A stretch of 64,000 bases of DNA from Oerskovia flava (lineage in GTDB: Bacteria > Actinomycetota > Actinomycetes > Actinomycetales > Cellulomonadaceae), in assembly GCF_026163685.1 (NCBI RefSeq), contig NZ_JAOXSR010000001.1, forward strand, positions 806,001-870,000, written 5' to 3'. A program made the translations under genes and the position numbers. The notes below the pieces were generated by a model that saw only the letters and a program-made list of their open reading frames with translations, did not search any database and was not told the DNA's origin. How positions within the stretch are numbered: position 1 is the first letter of the stretch; each line of letters starts with the position of its first letter. Below, one piece after another: positions 34,201 to 43,039 of the stretch.

Positions 34201-35067
34201 ATGCGTCGTCTGCCCGCTCTGTTCACCTCGATGGCTGCTGCGTCCGGCCTCCTCCTGCTCGCCGCGTGCGGCGCCGACGAGGAGCCCGCCGCGAGCCCGA
34301 CGCCCGACGACACGGCCGAGAGCCTGCAGTGCGACCCTGCGACGCTGCCCACGCTCACGGACGGTGTGCTGACGGTCGGCGCGGGGGAGGCGTACGCGCC
34401 CTGGTACCTCGGCGAGTACGACTCGGGCGAGGGCTTCGAGTCCGCCCTCGTCTACGCCGTGGCCGGCGAGCTGGGCTACGCGCCCGAGGACGTGCAGTGG
34501 GAGCTGGTGACGTTCGAGCAGATCATCAGCCCGAGCATCAAGCCCTTCGACGTCGCGGCGTACCAGACCTCGATCTCCGAGGAGCGGCGCTCGGCGGTCG
34601 ACTTCTCCAGCCCGTACCTCACCACCCGCCAGGGAGTGATCGTGCAGGGCGACGGCGAGCACGCGGACGCCACGACGCTCGACGAGCTCGCGGACCTGCG
34701 CATCGGGGTCACCGCGTCGCAGACGAGCCTGACCCTCGCGGAGGCCGCGTTCGGCGAGGACGCCGAGATCGTGCCGTTCAACGCCGCGGGCGACGGCATG
34801 ACGGCCCTGACGTCCGGCACGATCGACGTCATGGTCATGGACGTCGACCAGGGTGTCGCCGCCGCGGAGATCTACTTCCCCGACTCCGAGGTCATCGGCA
34901 CGCTCCCCGACCAGGGCACGGTCGAGCAGTACGGCCTCGTCCTCGACCTCGGCTCTGACCTCACCGAGTGCGTCTCGGCGGCGGTCGACTCCCTCGAGGC
35001 GGACGGCACCCTCGACGAGCTGCGCACCACGTGGCTGAAGTCGGACGACGTCCCCGAGCTGGGCTGA
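34201..35067 (+). CDS. Amino-acid ABC transporter substrate-binding lipoprotein
   Basis: The 288-residue lipoprotein has a signal peptide ending in LLLAACGAD, with the lipobox Cys near residue 23. A family-3 periplasmic-binding fold follows. Typical pieces are TVGAGEAYAPWY, FDVAAYQTSISEERRSAVDFS, LRIGVTASQTSLTLAEA and IDVMVMDVDQG. Such proteins deliver polar amino acids or related small molecules to a His/Gln-type permease. The ligand cannot be named. It is the first gene of a three-gene operon with permease and ATPase, 11 bases before the permease. TAGAGT at 34137-34142 could be its -10 element. Confidence 0.9.
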   Translation: MRRLPALFTSMAAASGLLLLAACGADEEPAASPTPDDTAESLQCDPATLPTLTDGVLTVGAGEAYAPWYLGEYDSGEGFESALVYAVAGELGYAPEDVQWELVTFEQIISPSIKPFDVAAYQTSISEERRSAVDFSSPYLTTRQGVIVQGDGEHADATTLDELADLRIGVTASQTSLTLAEAAFGEDAEIVPFNAAGDGMTALTSGTIDVMVMDVDQGVAAAEIYFPDSEVIGTLPDQGTVEQYGLVLDLGSDLTECVSAAVDSLEADGTLDELRTTWLKSDDVPELG

Positions 35068-35078
35068 GCGGACCGGGC

Positions 35079-35972
35079 GTGAGGGCACGCACCCCGGACG
35101 AGGCGCCGGACTGGACGCCCTCGCCCCAGGCGCTCGCGCGGGCCGCCTACCGGCGCGCGCAGCGGCGGCGCTCGCTGCTGGTCGCGCTCGCCAGCACGCT
35201 CGTCGTGACGGTGACGGTGGTGCTGGTCGTGACCGGTGCGCCCGGCTGGGAGCGCGCCCGGCAGGCGTTCTTCGACCCGCAGCGGGCGTGGGAGGTGCTG
35301 CCCGCGGTCGCCGAGGGGCTGTGGCTCAACCTCCGGGTCTGGGTGGTGGCGAGCGTCGTCGGCCTGGTGGTCGGCCTGCTGCTCGCGGTCGTGCGCACGA
35401 GCAAGGTGCCGGTGCTCTTCCCGGGCCGGGTCGCGGCGACCGTGTATGTGGACGTCTTCCGCGGGGTCCCGCTCCTGCTCGTCCTGCTCCTGGTCGGCTT
35501 CGGGCTGCCGGCGCTGCGCCTGGAGTGGTTGCCGACGTCGGGCGCGTTCCTCGGCGCGCTCGCGATCGTCCTGACGTACACCGCGTACCTCGCGGAGGTG
35601 TTCCGGGCGGGCATCGAGTCGGTGCACCCGTCGCAGGTCGCCGCGGCCCGGTCCCTGGGCCTGACCCGCGGGCAGACGACGCGTCGCGTCGTCCTGCCGC
35701 AGGCGGTCCGCAACGTCACGGCACCGCTGGCGAACAACCTCGTGTCCCTGCAGAAGGACTCCGGCCTGATCTCGATCCTCGGTGCGGTCGACGCGATCCG
35801 CGCCGCGCAGATCGCGACCACGGGGGACTACAACTTCACGCCCTACGTCGTCGCCGGGGTCCTGTTCCTCCTCGTCTCCATCCCGCTCACGCGCGCGGTC
35901 GACGCGTACTCCGCCCGGCAGGGCTGGCGGGGCTCGCTCGCCACGGTCAGCGGGGGAGGGGACATCCGGTGA
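35079..35972 (+). CDS. Amino-acid ABC transporter permease (HisM/GlnP type)
   Basis: The 297-residue inner-membrane protein has about five to six membrane helices. It begins with a cytoplasmic basic region (YRRAQRRRSLL) and then a first helix near residue 30. The coupling loop is FRAGIESVHPSQVAAARSLG, the polar amino-acid permease form of the EAA motif, followed by RRVVLPQAVRNVTAPLANN. It presumably forms a homodimer, because only one permease is encoded. GTG was chosen as start since it follows the preceding stop by 11 bases. The stop overlaps the ATPase GTG by four bases. Confidence 0.9.
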   Translation: MRARTPDEAPDWTPSPQALARAAYRRAQRRRSLLVALASTLVVTVTVVLVVTGAPGWERARQAFFDPQRAWEVLPAVAEGLWLNLRVWVVASVVGLVVGLLLAVVRTSKVPVLFPGRVAATVYVDVFRGVPLLLVLLLVGFGLPALRLEWLPTSGAFLGALAIVLTYTAYLAEVFRAGIESVHPSQVAAARSLGLTRGQTTRRVVLPQAVRNVTAPLANNLVSLQKDSGLISILGAVDAIRAAQIATTGDYNFTPYVVAGVLFLLVSIPLTRAVDAYSARQGWRGSLATVSGGGDIR

Positions 35973-36712
35973 CCCACCTCCTCGAGCTGCGCGCGGTGCG
36001 CAAGACCTACGGCCAGGGCGCCGCGCGACGCGTCGTCCTCGACGACCTGGACCTCACGGTCGACGAGCACCGCTGCGTCGTGCTGGTCGGCTCCTCCGGG
36101 TCGGGCAAGTCCACGCTGCTGCGGGTCGTGAACCTCCTCGAGGAGATCGACGACGGCGAGATCTTCCTCGACGGGCAGGACGTCGCCGACCCCCGGCTCG
36201 ACGCGAACCGGGTGCGGGCCCGGATGGGGCTCGTCTTCCAGTCGTTCAACCTCTTCCCGCACATGCGCGTCCTGGACAACGTGACCCTCGCGCAGCGCCT
36301 CGTCCACCGGCGGCCGCGCGCCGAGGCCGAGGAGCGGGCGGAGGCGATGCTCCGTCGCGTCGGGCTCGGGCACAAGGTCTCGGCGTACCCCGACCAGCTC
36401 TCCGGCGGCGAGCAGCAGCGCGCGGCGATCGCCCGGGCGCTGGTGAGCTCCCCGGAGCTCCTGCTGCTCGACGAGGTCACCTCCGCGCTCGACCCCGAGC
36501 TGGTCGGTGAGGTCCTCGACCTGCTCGCGGACCTGCGCACCGAGGGCATGACGATGATCGTCGCCACCCACGAGATGGGCTTCGCGCGCGAGGTCGCCGA
36601 CGAGGTCTGCTTCCTGCACGCCGGCGCCGTGCACGAGCGCGGCACCCCCGAGCAGGTGCTCGGCGACCCGCAGCGCGAGCGCACCCGGGAGTTCCTGCGG
36701 CGCCTGCGCTGA
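35969..36712 (+). CDS. Amino-acid ABC transporter ATP-binding protein (GlnQ type)
   Basis: The 247-residue ATPase has Walker A GSSGSGKST, the Q-loop VFQSFNLFPHM, signature LSGGEQQR, Walker B ELLLLDEVTSALDPE and the switch His in IVATHEMGFA. FNLFPH and the downstream EMGFA sequence are typical of polar amino-acid importers. It energises the permease encoded directly upstream. The GTG start overlaps the permease stop (GTGA), so the two are translationally coupled. The length is normal. Confidence 0.94.
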   Translation: MTHLLELRAVRKTYGQGAARRVVLDDLDLTVDEHRCVVLVGSSGSGKSTLLRVVNLLEEIDDGEIFLDGQDVADPRLDANRVRARMGLVFQSFNLFPHMRVLDNVTLAQRLVHRRPRAEAEERAEAMLRRVGLGHKVSAYPDQLSGGEQQRAAIARALVSSPELLLLDEVTSALDPELVGEVLDLLADLRTEGMTMIVATHEMGFAREVADEVCFLHAGAVHERGTPEQVLGDPQRERTREFLRRLR

Positions 36713-36722
36713 GCCCCGACCG

Positions 36723-36728
36723 TAGGGT
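36723..36728 (+). promoter_or_regulatory. Leaderless -10 element TAGGGT for the YyaL gene
   Basis: TAGGGT is followed by six bases and the ATG at 36735. No ribosome-binding site is visible, so the gene probably has its own leaderless transcript despite lying 22 bases after the ATPase gene. Confidence 0.55.
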
Positions 36729-36734
36729 GGTTCG

Positions 36735-38726
36735 ATGAGCAACCGCCTCGCCGGAGCCGTCAGCCCGTACCTCCTCCAGCACGCGCAGAACCCGGTGGAC
36801 TGGTACCCGTGGGGCGAGGACGCGTTCGCGGAGGCCCGACGGCGTGACGTCCCGGTCCTCGTCTCGATCGGCTACGCGACGTGCCACTGGTGCCACGTGA
36901 TGGCGCGGGAGAGCTTCGCCGACGAGCAGGTCGCCGCCTACCTCCGCGAGCGCTTCGTCGCGGTCAAGGTCGACCGGGAGGAGCACCCGGACGTGGACGC
37001 GAGCTATCTCGCGGCGGCGAGCGCCTTCACCCGGGACCTCGGGTGGCCGCTCACCGTCTTCACGACGCCGGACGGACGCCCGTTCTACGCGGGCACGTAC
37101 TTCCCGCCCGTGCCGGTGAGCGGTCGGGCGTCGTTCACCCAGGTGCTGGCCGCGGTCGACGAGGCGTGGACCCAGCGTCGGGACCAGATCGAGGAGACGG
37201 GTCGTGCGGTGGCCGACGCGCTGGCGTCGGGTGCGGCCGTCCCGGAGGGGTCCGGCGGGGACGCCGGCGCGGTGGACCGCGAGGCGCTCGCCCGCGTCGT
37301 CGAGGCGCTGGAGGATCAGGAGGACACCGAGCTCGGCGGGTTCGGGACCGCCCCGAAGTTCCCCGCCGCACCGGTCCTCGAGCTGCTGCTCGACGTGGCG
37401 GCCGCGTCGGTGCCCGACGACGAGACCCGGCGCCGTGCGCTGGCGCTCGCGGAGCGGTCGTTGCTCGCGATGGCGCGCGGCGAGCTGCGGGACCCGGTCG
37501 AGGGCGGCTTCTTCCGCTACGCCACCCGTCGGGACTGGTCCGAGCCGCACTACGAGCGCATGCTCTACGACAACGCGCAGCTGCTGTCGGCGTACACGAC
37601 GCTCGCGGTCCTGACCCGGGCGCAGGACCCCGGCTCGGCGATCGCGCGGGAGGCGGCGGCGGTCGCCGGCGGGATCGGCGACTTCCTCACCGGTGTGCTG
37701 CGAACTCCGGGGGGAGCGTTCGCGAGCGCGCAGGACAGCGAGAGCGTCGTCGACGGGCAGCGCGTCGAGGGCGGCTACTACCGGCTCTCCGCCGCCGAGC
37801 GGGAACGGCAGGCGCCGCCCGCGCTCGACGAGAAGGTCCTGGCGGGCTGGAACGGGCTCGCGATCGAGGCGTTGGCCCGCGCCGGCCACCACCTCGGGCG
37901 GCCCGACCTCCTGGACGCCGCGCGACGTGCGGCGGACCAGCTCCTCGCCGAGCACGTGCGCGACGACGGCACCCTCGTCCGCGTCACACGCGCCGGCCGG
38001 GCCTCGGCCGCCGCCGCGACCCTCGAGGACCACGGCGCGCTCGCGACAGGCCTGATCGTGCTCGGCGGGCTGCTGCCGTCCGGTCCGGGCGACGAGGCCG
38101 AGGACTCCCGGTACCTGCGGGCCGGGCTCCGCCTCGCCGCCGGCGTCCTCGAGCGGACCGATGAGGGAGTTCGCCTGCGCACGCCGCAGGGAGGCGACCC
38201 GGTGCTCGCGGCGCAGGGGCTGGACCAGGACGCCGACCCCTCGGAGGGTGCGTACCCGTCCGGCCCGACGGCGGCCGGCCGGGCCGCGGCGCTCGCGCAC
38301 CTTGCCACGGGGGAGACCGCGTACCGGGAGGCGGCCGGGTCGGTCGTGGCGGCGGTCGCCGGCATCGCGCTCGAGCGGCCGCTCGCGTTCGGGGCGGTGC
38401 TGCGCCTCGGGCTGACGCTGGCGGAGCCGGACCGACAGCTCGCGCTCGTCGCGACGCCGCCCGCAGACGTCGCGCTCCTCGGAGCGGCGCGCGACTGGTA
38501 CCACCCGGGGGCGCTCGTGGTGCGGGCGACACCGGCCGGGGCCGTGCGGCTCGCGGCCGAGGGCGTCGCCCTGCTCGACGGTCGAGGCGTCGGGGCGTAC
38601 CTGTGCGAGTCCTTCGTCTGCCGACTGCCGGTGACCGAGCCCGACGAGCTGCGCGCCGTGCTGGCGGGCACAGGTGCGCCCGCGGGCGGGCGCGCGCATG
38701 ATGGGAGTGGGGAAGCCGGTGCGTGA
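36735..38726 (+). CDS. YyaL-type thioredoxin-domain/six-hairpin protein
   Basis: The 663-residue protein starts with the DUF255 thioredoxin-like domain ([18 protein letters not shown], then ATCHWCHVM with CHWC at 50-53). An (alpha/alpha) barrel related to N-acylglucosamine 2-epimerase and six-hairpin glycosidases follows. Readable family marks are [30 protein letters not shown] and [12 protein letters not shown]. The family is widespread (YyaL, spermatogenesis-associated protein 20), but its reaction is not established. The predicted location is cytoplasm. A strongly Ala/Gly-rich C-terminus is unremarkable for this genome. Confidence 0.9.
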   Translation: MSNRLAGAVSPYLLQHAQNPVDWYPWGEDAFAEARRRDVPVLVSIGYATCHWCHVMARESFADEQVAAYLRERFVAVKVDREEHPDVDASYLAAASAFTRDLGWPLTVFTTPDGRPFYAGTYFPPVPVSGRASFTQVLAAVDEAWTQRRDQIEETGRAVADALASGAAVPEGSGGDAGAVDREALARVVEALEDQEDTELGGFGTAPKFPAAPVLELLLDVAAASVPDDETRRRALALAERSLLAMARGELRDPVEGGFFRYATRRDWSEPHYERMLYDNAQLLSAYTTLAVLTRAQDPGSAIAREAAAVAGGIGDFLTGVLRTPGGAFASAQDSESVVDGQRVEGGYYRLSAAERERQAPPALDEKVLAGWNGLAIEALARAGHHLGRPDLLDAARRAADQLLAEHVRDDGTLVRVTRAGRASAAAATLEDHGALATGLIVLGGLLPSGPGDEAEDSRYLRAGLRLAAGVLERTDEGVRLRTPQGGDPVLAAQGLDQDADPSEGAYPSGPTAAGRAAALAHLATGETAYREAAGSVVAAVAGIALERPLAFGAVLRLGLTLAEPDRQLALVATPPADVALLGAARDWYHPGALVVRATPAGAVRLAAEGVALLDGRGVGAYLCESFVCRLPVTEPDELRAVLAGTGAPAGGRAHDGSGEAGA

Positions 38727-38746
38727 CGAGCGAAGGAGACGTCATC

Positions 38747-39238
38747 ATGAAGGCAGCCGTGGGAGATCGGATCGTGACAGCCTCGGGAGTGGTCGGTGGT
38801 GCGGTCCGGGACGGGGTCGTCGTCGAGCTGCGTGACCCGGCGGGTGCGCCGCCGTACCTCGTCGAGTGGTCGGACACGGGCGAGCGGACCCTCGTCTTCC
38901 CGGGGTCCGACAGCTATGTCGAGCACACGCCGGGGGCGCGGGACGCTTCCGGCACGCCGAGCGCGCCGAGCACCTCGAGCAAGGTGTGGCGGGTGCAGGT
39001 CGCGGTGCTCGAGGACGACGGGCGGACGACGGCCGAGGCCGTGCTCGTGGCGGACGCCCCCGACAGGCTGCGGGCGATCGGCGAGGCGCGCAAGGACCCC
39101 GGGGACGTGGACGTCCCGGCCATCGGGGACGAGATCGCGGTGGGTCGCGCGCTGCGCAGACTCTCGGACCGGCTGCTCGGGATCGCGGAGTCGGACATCG
39201 AGTCGTCGACGGGCGCGCCCGCCCACGTGCACCACTGA
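38747..39238 (+). CDS. DUF1918-DUF1876 two-domain protein
   Basis: The 163-residue protein joins two small actinobacterial domains usually encoded separately. Residues 1-58 (MKAAVGDRIVTASGVVGGAV, GAPPYLVEWSDTG) match DUF1918, an SH3-like barrel. Residues 75-155 (KVWRVQVAVLEDDGRTTAEAVL, LRAIGEARKDPGDVDVPAIGDE, ALRRLSDRLLG) match the dsRBD-like DUF1876 domain. Neither has a proven role. The ATG at 38747 is chosen over the GTG at 38723, because AAGGAG lies nine bases before it and DUF1918 starts MxAxVGD. It sits two bases before the acylphosphatase gene. Confidence 0.85.
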   Translation: MKAAVGDRIVTASGVVGGAVRDGVVVELRDPAGAPPYLVEWSDTGERTLVFPGSDSYVEHTPGARDASGTPSAPSTSSKVWRVQVAVLEDDGRTTAEAVLVADAPDRLRAIGEARKDPGDVDVPAIGDEIAVGRALRRLSDRLLGIAESDIESSTGAPAHVHH

Positions 39239-39240
39239 GC

Positions 39241-39483
39241 GTGGCGCACGTGCGCGCCGTCGTCCACGGGCACGTCCAGGGCGTCGGCTTCCGCTGGACG
39301 ACGGGCCGCGAGCTCGCGCGGCTGGGGCTGGACGGCGGAGCGCGCAACGAGGCGGACGGCACCGTCGTCGTGCAGGCGCGCGGCCCGCGCGCGGACCTCG
39401 AGCGCCTGGTGGGGTGGCTGCGCGGCGGGTCGACGCCGGGCCGGGTCACGTCGGTGGACGTGACCGGCCCGGCGGACGACTGA
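39241..39483 (+). CDS. Acylphosphatase
   Basis: The 80-residue enzyme hydrolyses acyl phosphates. The phosphate-binding loop and catalytic Arg18 lie in GHVQGVGFRWTT, and catalytic Asn36 in GGARNEADGTVVV. Both essential residues are present, although the protein is about ten residues shorter than typical, with a short C-terminus. The GTG starts two bases after the DUF1918-DUF1876 stop, so the two share an mRNA. It converges on the sugar permease gene seven bases away, leaving no room for a separate terminator. Confidence 0.92.
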   Translation: MAHVRAVVHGHVQGVGFRWTTGRELARLGLDGGARNEADGTVVVQARGPRADLERLVGWLRGGSTPGRVTSVDVTGPADD

Positions 39484-39489
39484 TCGCCC

Positions 39490-40374
39490 CTACTTGATCG
39501 CGCCCATGGACAGCCCACGCACGAGCTGCTTCTGCGCGACCCATCCCGCGATGATCACGGGCAGCGAGGCCAGCAGGGCGGCCGCGCACAGGCGGGCGAG
39601 GAACAGGCCCTCGCTCGTCATCGTCGAGACGATGAAGATCGGGACGGTCGCCGCCTGCGACGCGGTGAGGTTGAGCGCGAAGAAGAACTCGTTCCACGCG
39701 AAGATCACGCAGATGAGCGCGGTGGCGGCGATGCCCGGCGCGACCATCGGCAGCAGGACGGACCGCATGGTCCGCAGCAGCCCGGCGCCGTCGACCGACG
39801 CCGCCTCGAGGACCTCGGCCGGCACCTCCTGGAAGAACGAGCGCATCATCCACACGGCGATCGGCAGGTTCATCGCCGTGTAGAGCACCACGAGGGTCCA
39901 GATGTTGTCGAGGACCTTCAGCTGCCCGGCGATGACGTAGATCGGCACGATGACGGCCACGACCGGCAGCATCTTCGTCGAGATGAAGAAGAACAGGACG
40001 TCGCCGACCTTCTCCACCGGCCGGATCGACAGGGCGTAGGCGGCCGGGATGCCGAGGAGCAGCACGAGCAGCGTCGAGACCCCGGTGGCGATGAGCGAGT
40101 TCGCCACGTAGGTGCCCGACTCGCCGACCACGGCGCGGAACTGGTCGAGCGTGGGCTCGAAGAAGAACGTGGGCGGGTTCGACGACGCCTGGCTCTCCTG
40201 CTTGAACGCCGTCATCGCCATCCACGCGACGGGGAAGAAGAACCCGATGGCGAGGATCCAGGTGAGCGCCGTCAGGAGCGTGCCCGTGGTCCGGCGGCGC
40301 GGCCGCCGCCGCGGACCGCCGGGTGCGGCGGGCCCGGGCCGCGAAGAGGTCGGGGCCGGTGCGGTGGTGGTCAT
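39490..40374 (-). CDS. Polyol/sugar ABC transporter permease (second subunit)
   Basis: The 294-residue permease is of the MalG type, with about six membrane helices starting near residue 32. The EAA loop EVLEAASVDGAGLLRTMRSV is followed by LPMVAPGIAAT, and the end is RGLSMGAIK, a classic C-terminus of sugar permease pairs. The N-terminus is a Pro/Arg-rich cytoplasmic tail. The ATG overlaps the stop of the first permease by four bases. With the binding protein, the two permeases form the importer of the polyol cluster. No ATPase is encoded here, so a shared MsiK-like ATPase elsewhere is presumably used. Confidence 0.9.
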   Translation of the reverse strand: MTTTAPAPTSSRPGPAAPGGPRRRPRRRTTGTLLTALTWILAIGFFFPVAWMAMTAFKQESQASSNPPTFFFEPTLDQFRAVVGESGTYVANSLIATGVSTLLVLLLGIPAAYALSIRPVEKVGDVLFFFISTKMLPVVAVIVPIYVIAGQLKVLDNIWTLVVLYTAMNLPIAVWMMRSFFQEVPAEVLEAASVDGAGLLRTMRSVLLPMVAPGIAATALICVIFAWNEFFFALNLTASQAATVPIFIVSTMTSEGLFLARLCAAALLASLPVIIAGWVAQKQLVRGLSMGAIK

Positions 40375-41327
40375 GAGCGCTCCTTGACGTCGAAGCTGCG
40401 GAAGATGAGGCGCAGTGCGGCCATCGCGACGAAGATCGTGGCGATCACGACGACCACACCCATCGCGGCGGCCTGCCCGACGTCGAAGCCGAGGAAGGCC
40501 CGCTGGTAGATGTAGAAGGGCAGGTTGGCGCTCGCCGTGCCGGGCCCGCCCGCCGTCATGAGGTAGATCTGGTCGAACGTGTTGACGACGTAGATGATCC
40601 CGAGCAGCACGCCCAGCTCCACGTAGCGGCGCAGGTGCGGCATGGTGATCCAGGAGAACGTGCGCCACGGGCCGGCGCCGTCGACCGACGCGGCCTCGAG
40701 GACGTCCTTCGGCTGGGCCTGCAGGCCGGCGAGGACGAGCAGCATCATAAAAGGCGTCCACTGCCAGACGAGCGCCATGAGGATCGCGACGATCGGGTAG
40801 GTCGACGTCCAGTCCACCGGGTCGATCCCGACGAGGCCGAGCGTCCAGTTGAACAGGCCATAGGTCGGGTTGAGCATCGCCATCGACCACAGCACCGAGC
40901 TCGCGACGGGCATGATGAGGAACGGCGTGATGAGCAGGGTCCGCGCCACGCCACGCCCCCGGAACGGCCGGTCGAGGAGCAGCGCGAGGACGATGCCCAG
41001 GACCATCGCGACCAGCACGCACCCGAGCGTGATGACGACCGAGTTCACCGCGGCACCGCGGAACGTCGAGTCGCGGGCGATGTCCGCGTAGTTGGCGAAG
41101 CCGACGAACAGGTCGGAGTCGGGGCGCAGCAGGTTGCGCGAGTGCAGCGAGTACCAGATCGTCACGAGGAACGGGATCTGCGTGACGGCGATCGTGAAGA
41201 GCAGCGCCGGCAGCAGGGGGCCCCGGCGACGCCAGCGCTCGGCGCGGCTCAGGGTGTGCTTGTCCCGCGCCGCCCGCTGCTCCTGCGCGCGGCGCGCGCT
41301 CGCGGCCTGGGTGGTGAGCGTGGTCAT
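40371..41327 (-). CDS. Polyol/sugar ABC transporter permease (first subunit)
   Basis: The 318-residue MalF-type permease has about six membrane helices. The N-terminal cytoplasmic region is rich in Arg/Ala. LLPALLFTIAVTQIPFLVTIWYS-like helix 1 and the EAA loop DVLEAASVDGAGPWRTFSWI are clear. TFDQIYLMTAGGPG is the usual sugar-permease signature downstream. The ATG shares one base with the stop of the binding-protein gene (TGATG), so translation is coupled. The homologous mannitol/sorbitol systems (SmoF/MtlF) have the same gene order. Confidence 0.9.
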   Translation of the reverse strand: MTTLTTQAASARRAQEQRAARDKHTLSRAERWRRRGPLLPALLFTIAVTQIPFLVTIWYSLHSRNLLRPDSDLFVGFANYADIARDSTFRGAAVNSVVITLGCVLVAMVLGIVLALLLDRPFRGRGVARTLLITPFLIMPVASSVLWSMAMLNPTYGLFNWTLGLVGIDPVDWTSTYPIVAILMALVWQWTPFMMLLVLAGLQAQPKDVLEAASVDGAGPWRTFSWITMPHLRRYVELGVLLGIIYVVNTFDQIYLMTAGGPGTASANLPFYIYQRAFLGFDVGQAAAMGVVVVIATIFVAMAALRLIFRSFDVKERS

Positions 41328-42847
41328 CAGGAGCCTCCGGCGTCTGTGGACTCGGTGGTGGACGCGGCGTCGGGCTCAGCGTCGGGCTCAGACGCGGACG
41401 CGGACGCGGACTCGGCCCGGTACGTCTCGGCGACGGTCTCGGCGTAGGACTGGGACTGCTCGAGGGCCTCGGCGACGGTCTGCTGACCGGCGATCGCCGC
41501 GGACATCTGCTGCCCGACGCGCGTGCCGAGGTCCTGGAACTCCGGGATGCCGACGAACTGGATCCCGGGGTACGGGACCGGCGCGACCATGGTGTTCGCC
41601 TGGGTCGCCTCGCCCATCGCGGTGAGCGTCGCGTCGGCGTAGGCCTGCGAGACCTCGGCGTACTCGGGGATCTCGTACGTCGACAGCCGGCTGCCCGGTG
41701 GCACCCGCTCCCAGGCGATCTCCTCCCCGACGAGCCGGATGTAGTCCTTGTCCGTCATCCACGACACGAAGTCCCAGGCGGCGTCCTTGTGCTCGCTCGT
41801 CGTCGGGATGGCGAGCGACCAGCTGTAGAGCCATCCGGCGGCGTCGGTCTCGTCGACCGGGGCCGGGGCGTACCCGGTCTGCCCGGCGACCGTCGAGGAC
41901 GACGGGTCCTCGACGCTCGAGACCATCGAGGTCGCGTCGTACCACATGGCCGTCTGGCCCTGGGAGAACCGGGTCAGGCAGTCGCCGAACCCGGAGGTCG
42001 CCGCGCCCGGCTGGCCGTAGCTCTGGACGGTGTCGACGTAGGTCTCGACGGCCTCGAGCACCTCGGGGGAGTCGAGCCGCGCGTTCCAGCCCTCGTCGAA
42101 CCAGCTGCCGCCGTGGGTGTTGATGACGGTGGACAGCGGCGCCATGACCTCGCCCCACCCGGCGAGGCCGCGCAGGCAGATCCCGGAGAAGTCCGCGTCC
42201 GGGTCGTGGAGCTCGGCGGCGAGGCCGCGCACGTCGTCCCACGTCGGACGCTCGGGCATCTCGAGCCCTGCCTCGTCGAACAGGTCCTCGCGGTAGGCGA
42301 GGAAGGACGACTCCCCGTAGAAGGGGACGGAGTACAGGTCCCCGTCGACCGAGAGCGCCTCGCGGACGCTGGGGATGAAGTCGTCGGGGTCGTACCCGTC
42401 GGTGGCGTCGGCGTAGGGCTGGAGGTTCTCGATCCAGCCGTTGGCGGCCCACATGGGCGTCTCGTAGTTGGAGATCATGACGACGTCGAACTCGCCGCCG
42501 CCGGTCGCGACCGATGCCGTGATCTTCGCGCGCGCCTCGTTCTCGGGGAGGCTGACGAACCGCACGTCGACGTCCGGGTGCTGGGCGCGGAACTCGTCCT
42601 GCAGGGAGATCGCGTCCTGCATCTGCGGGTTGGAGACGATCGCGACGATGATCTGCTCACGGCCGTCGCCCCCGCCCACGGCGCCGGCGCCGGCGCAGCC
42701 CGCGAGCAGTCCGACCGTGGACACCGCGGCGGCGAGGCGGACCGGGCGGCGGTCCGTGCGTCGCCGCCGGGTGGGTGGGGTGTGCGTCGGTCCGCGGGTG
42801 CTGCGGTCCTCGGCGGCGCTCGGTGGCGCGGCGGTTGATCCGAACAT
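41327..42847 (-). CDS. Polyol/sugar ABC transporter substrate-binding lipoprotein
   Basis: The 506-residue family-1 binding lipoprotein has a Thr/Arg-rich start and a hydrophobic signal ending in VGLLAGCAGAG. After it come EFRAQHPDVDVRFVSL and GEFDVVMISNYETPMWAANGW, a form typical of mannitol/sorbitol binding proteins. The last 30 residues are a low-complexity Ser/Ala/Asp/Glu tail encoded by tandem repeats. The polyol assignment rests mainly on the neighbouring dehydrogenase and on shared operators. An upstream in-frame ATG at 42922 is less likely, because it would extend the chain before the short basic start. Confidence 0.88.
   Translation of the reverse strand: MFGSTAAPPSAAEDRSTRGPTHTPPTRRRRTDRRPVRLAAAVSTVGLLAGCAGAGAVGGGDGREQIIVAIVSNPQMQDAISLQDEFRAQHPDVDVRFVSLPENEARAKITASVATGGGEFDVVMISNYETPMWAANGWIENLQPYADATDGYDPDDFIPSVREALSVDGDLYSVPFYGESSFLAYREDLFDEAGLEMPERPTWDDVRGLAAELHDPDADFSGICLRGLAGWGEVMAPLSTVINTHGGSWFDEGWNARLDSPEVLEAVETYVDTVQSYGQPGAATSGFGDCLTRFSQGQTAMWYDATSMVSSVEDPSSSTVAGQTGYAPAPVDETDAAGWLYSWSLAIPTTSEHKDAAWDFVSWMTDKDYIRLVGEEIAWERVPPGSRLSTYEIPEYAEVSQAYADATLTAMGEATQANTMVAPVPYPGIQFVGIPEFQDLGTRVGQQMSAAIAGQQTVAEALEQSQSYAETVAETYRAESASASASEPDAEPDAASTTESTDAGGS
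41367..41408 (-). repeat. Coding tandem repeats in the lipoprotein tail
   Basis: GCGTCGGGCTCA occurs twice in tandem (41367-41378, 41379-41390), then GACGCG three times (41391-41408) on the plus strand. They encode the Ser/Ala/Glu/Pro/Asp tail of the binding protein and may vary in number between strains. Confidence 0.8.
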
Positions 42848-42917
42848 CGTTGTCCTCACGTCGGTGCGACCTGGTGCGGGCGGTCGCTCTCGGGAACCGG
42901 TGCCGATGCCGCTTGCG

Positions 42918-42927
42918 CTCACATGAG
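42918..42927. promoter_or_regulatory. Candidate SorC operator 1
   Basis: CTCACATGAG fits the palindrome CTCA-N2-TGAG shared by sites flanking the transporter, regulator and dehydrogenase genes. It lies 71 bases upstream of the binding-protein start. Confidence 0.5.
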
Positions 42928-42940
42928 AGGCAGCACTGCG

Positions 42941-42953
42941 CTCATCTGTTGAG
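42941..42953. promoter_or_regulatory. Candidate SorC operator 2 (degenerate)
   Basis: CTCATCTGTTGAG has the two CTCA/TGAG halves with a five-base centre instead of two. It is a weaker match and may be a spacing variant. Confidence 0.35.
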
Positions 42954-42967
42954 ACCCTAGTCGTATA

Positions 42968-42981
42968 TGCTCACCTGAGCA
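42968..42981. promoter_or_regulatory. Candidate SorC operator 3
   Basis: TGCTCACCTGAGCA is a perfect six-base inverted repeat around CC. It overlaps a possible -10 region (TATATG at 42966-42971 on the plus strand) upstream of the regulator gene, which suggests autoregulation. Confidence 0.6.
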
Positions 42982-43039
42982 AGGCCCCATGCTCGAACGC
43001 GCGCAGCGGCGCGACGAGGTGCCCGAGACGAGGACCACC

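Noticed and set aside
41367-41408. Possible CRISPR-like repeats
   Set aside because: The units are 12 and 6 bases, contiguous and in-frame coding repeats of a lipoprotein tail, with no spacers. No CRISPR array is seen in the window.
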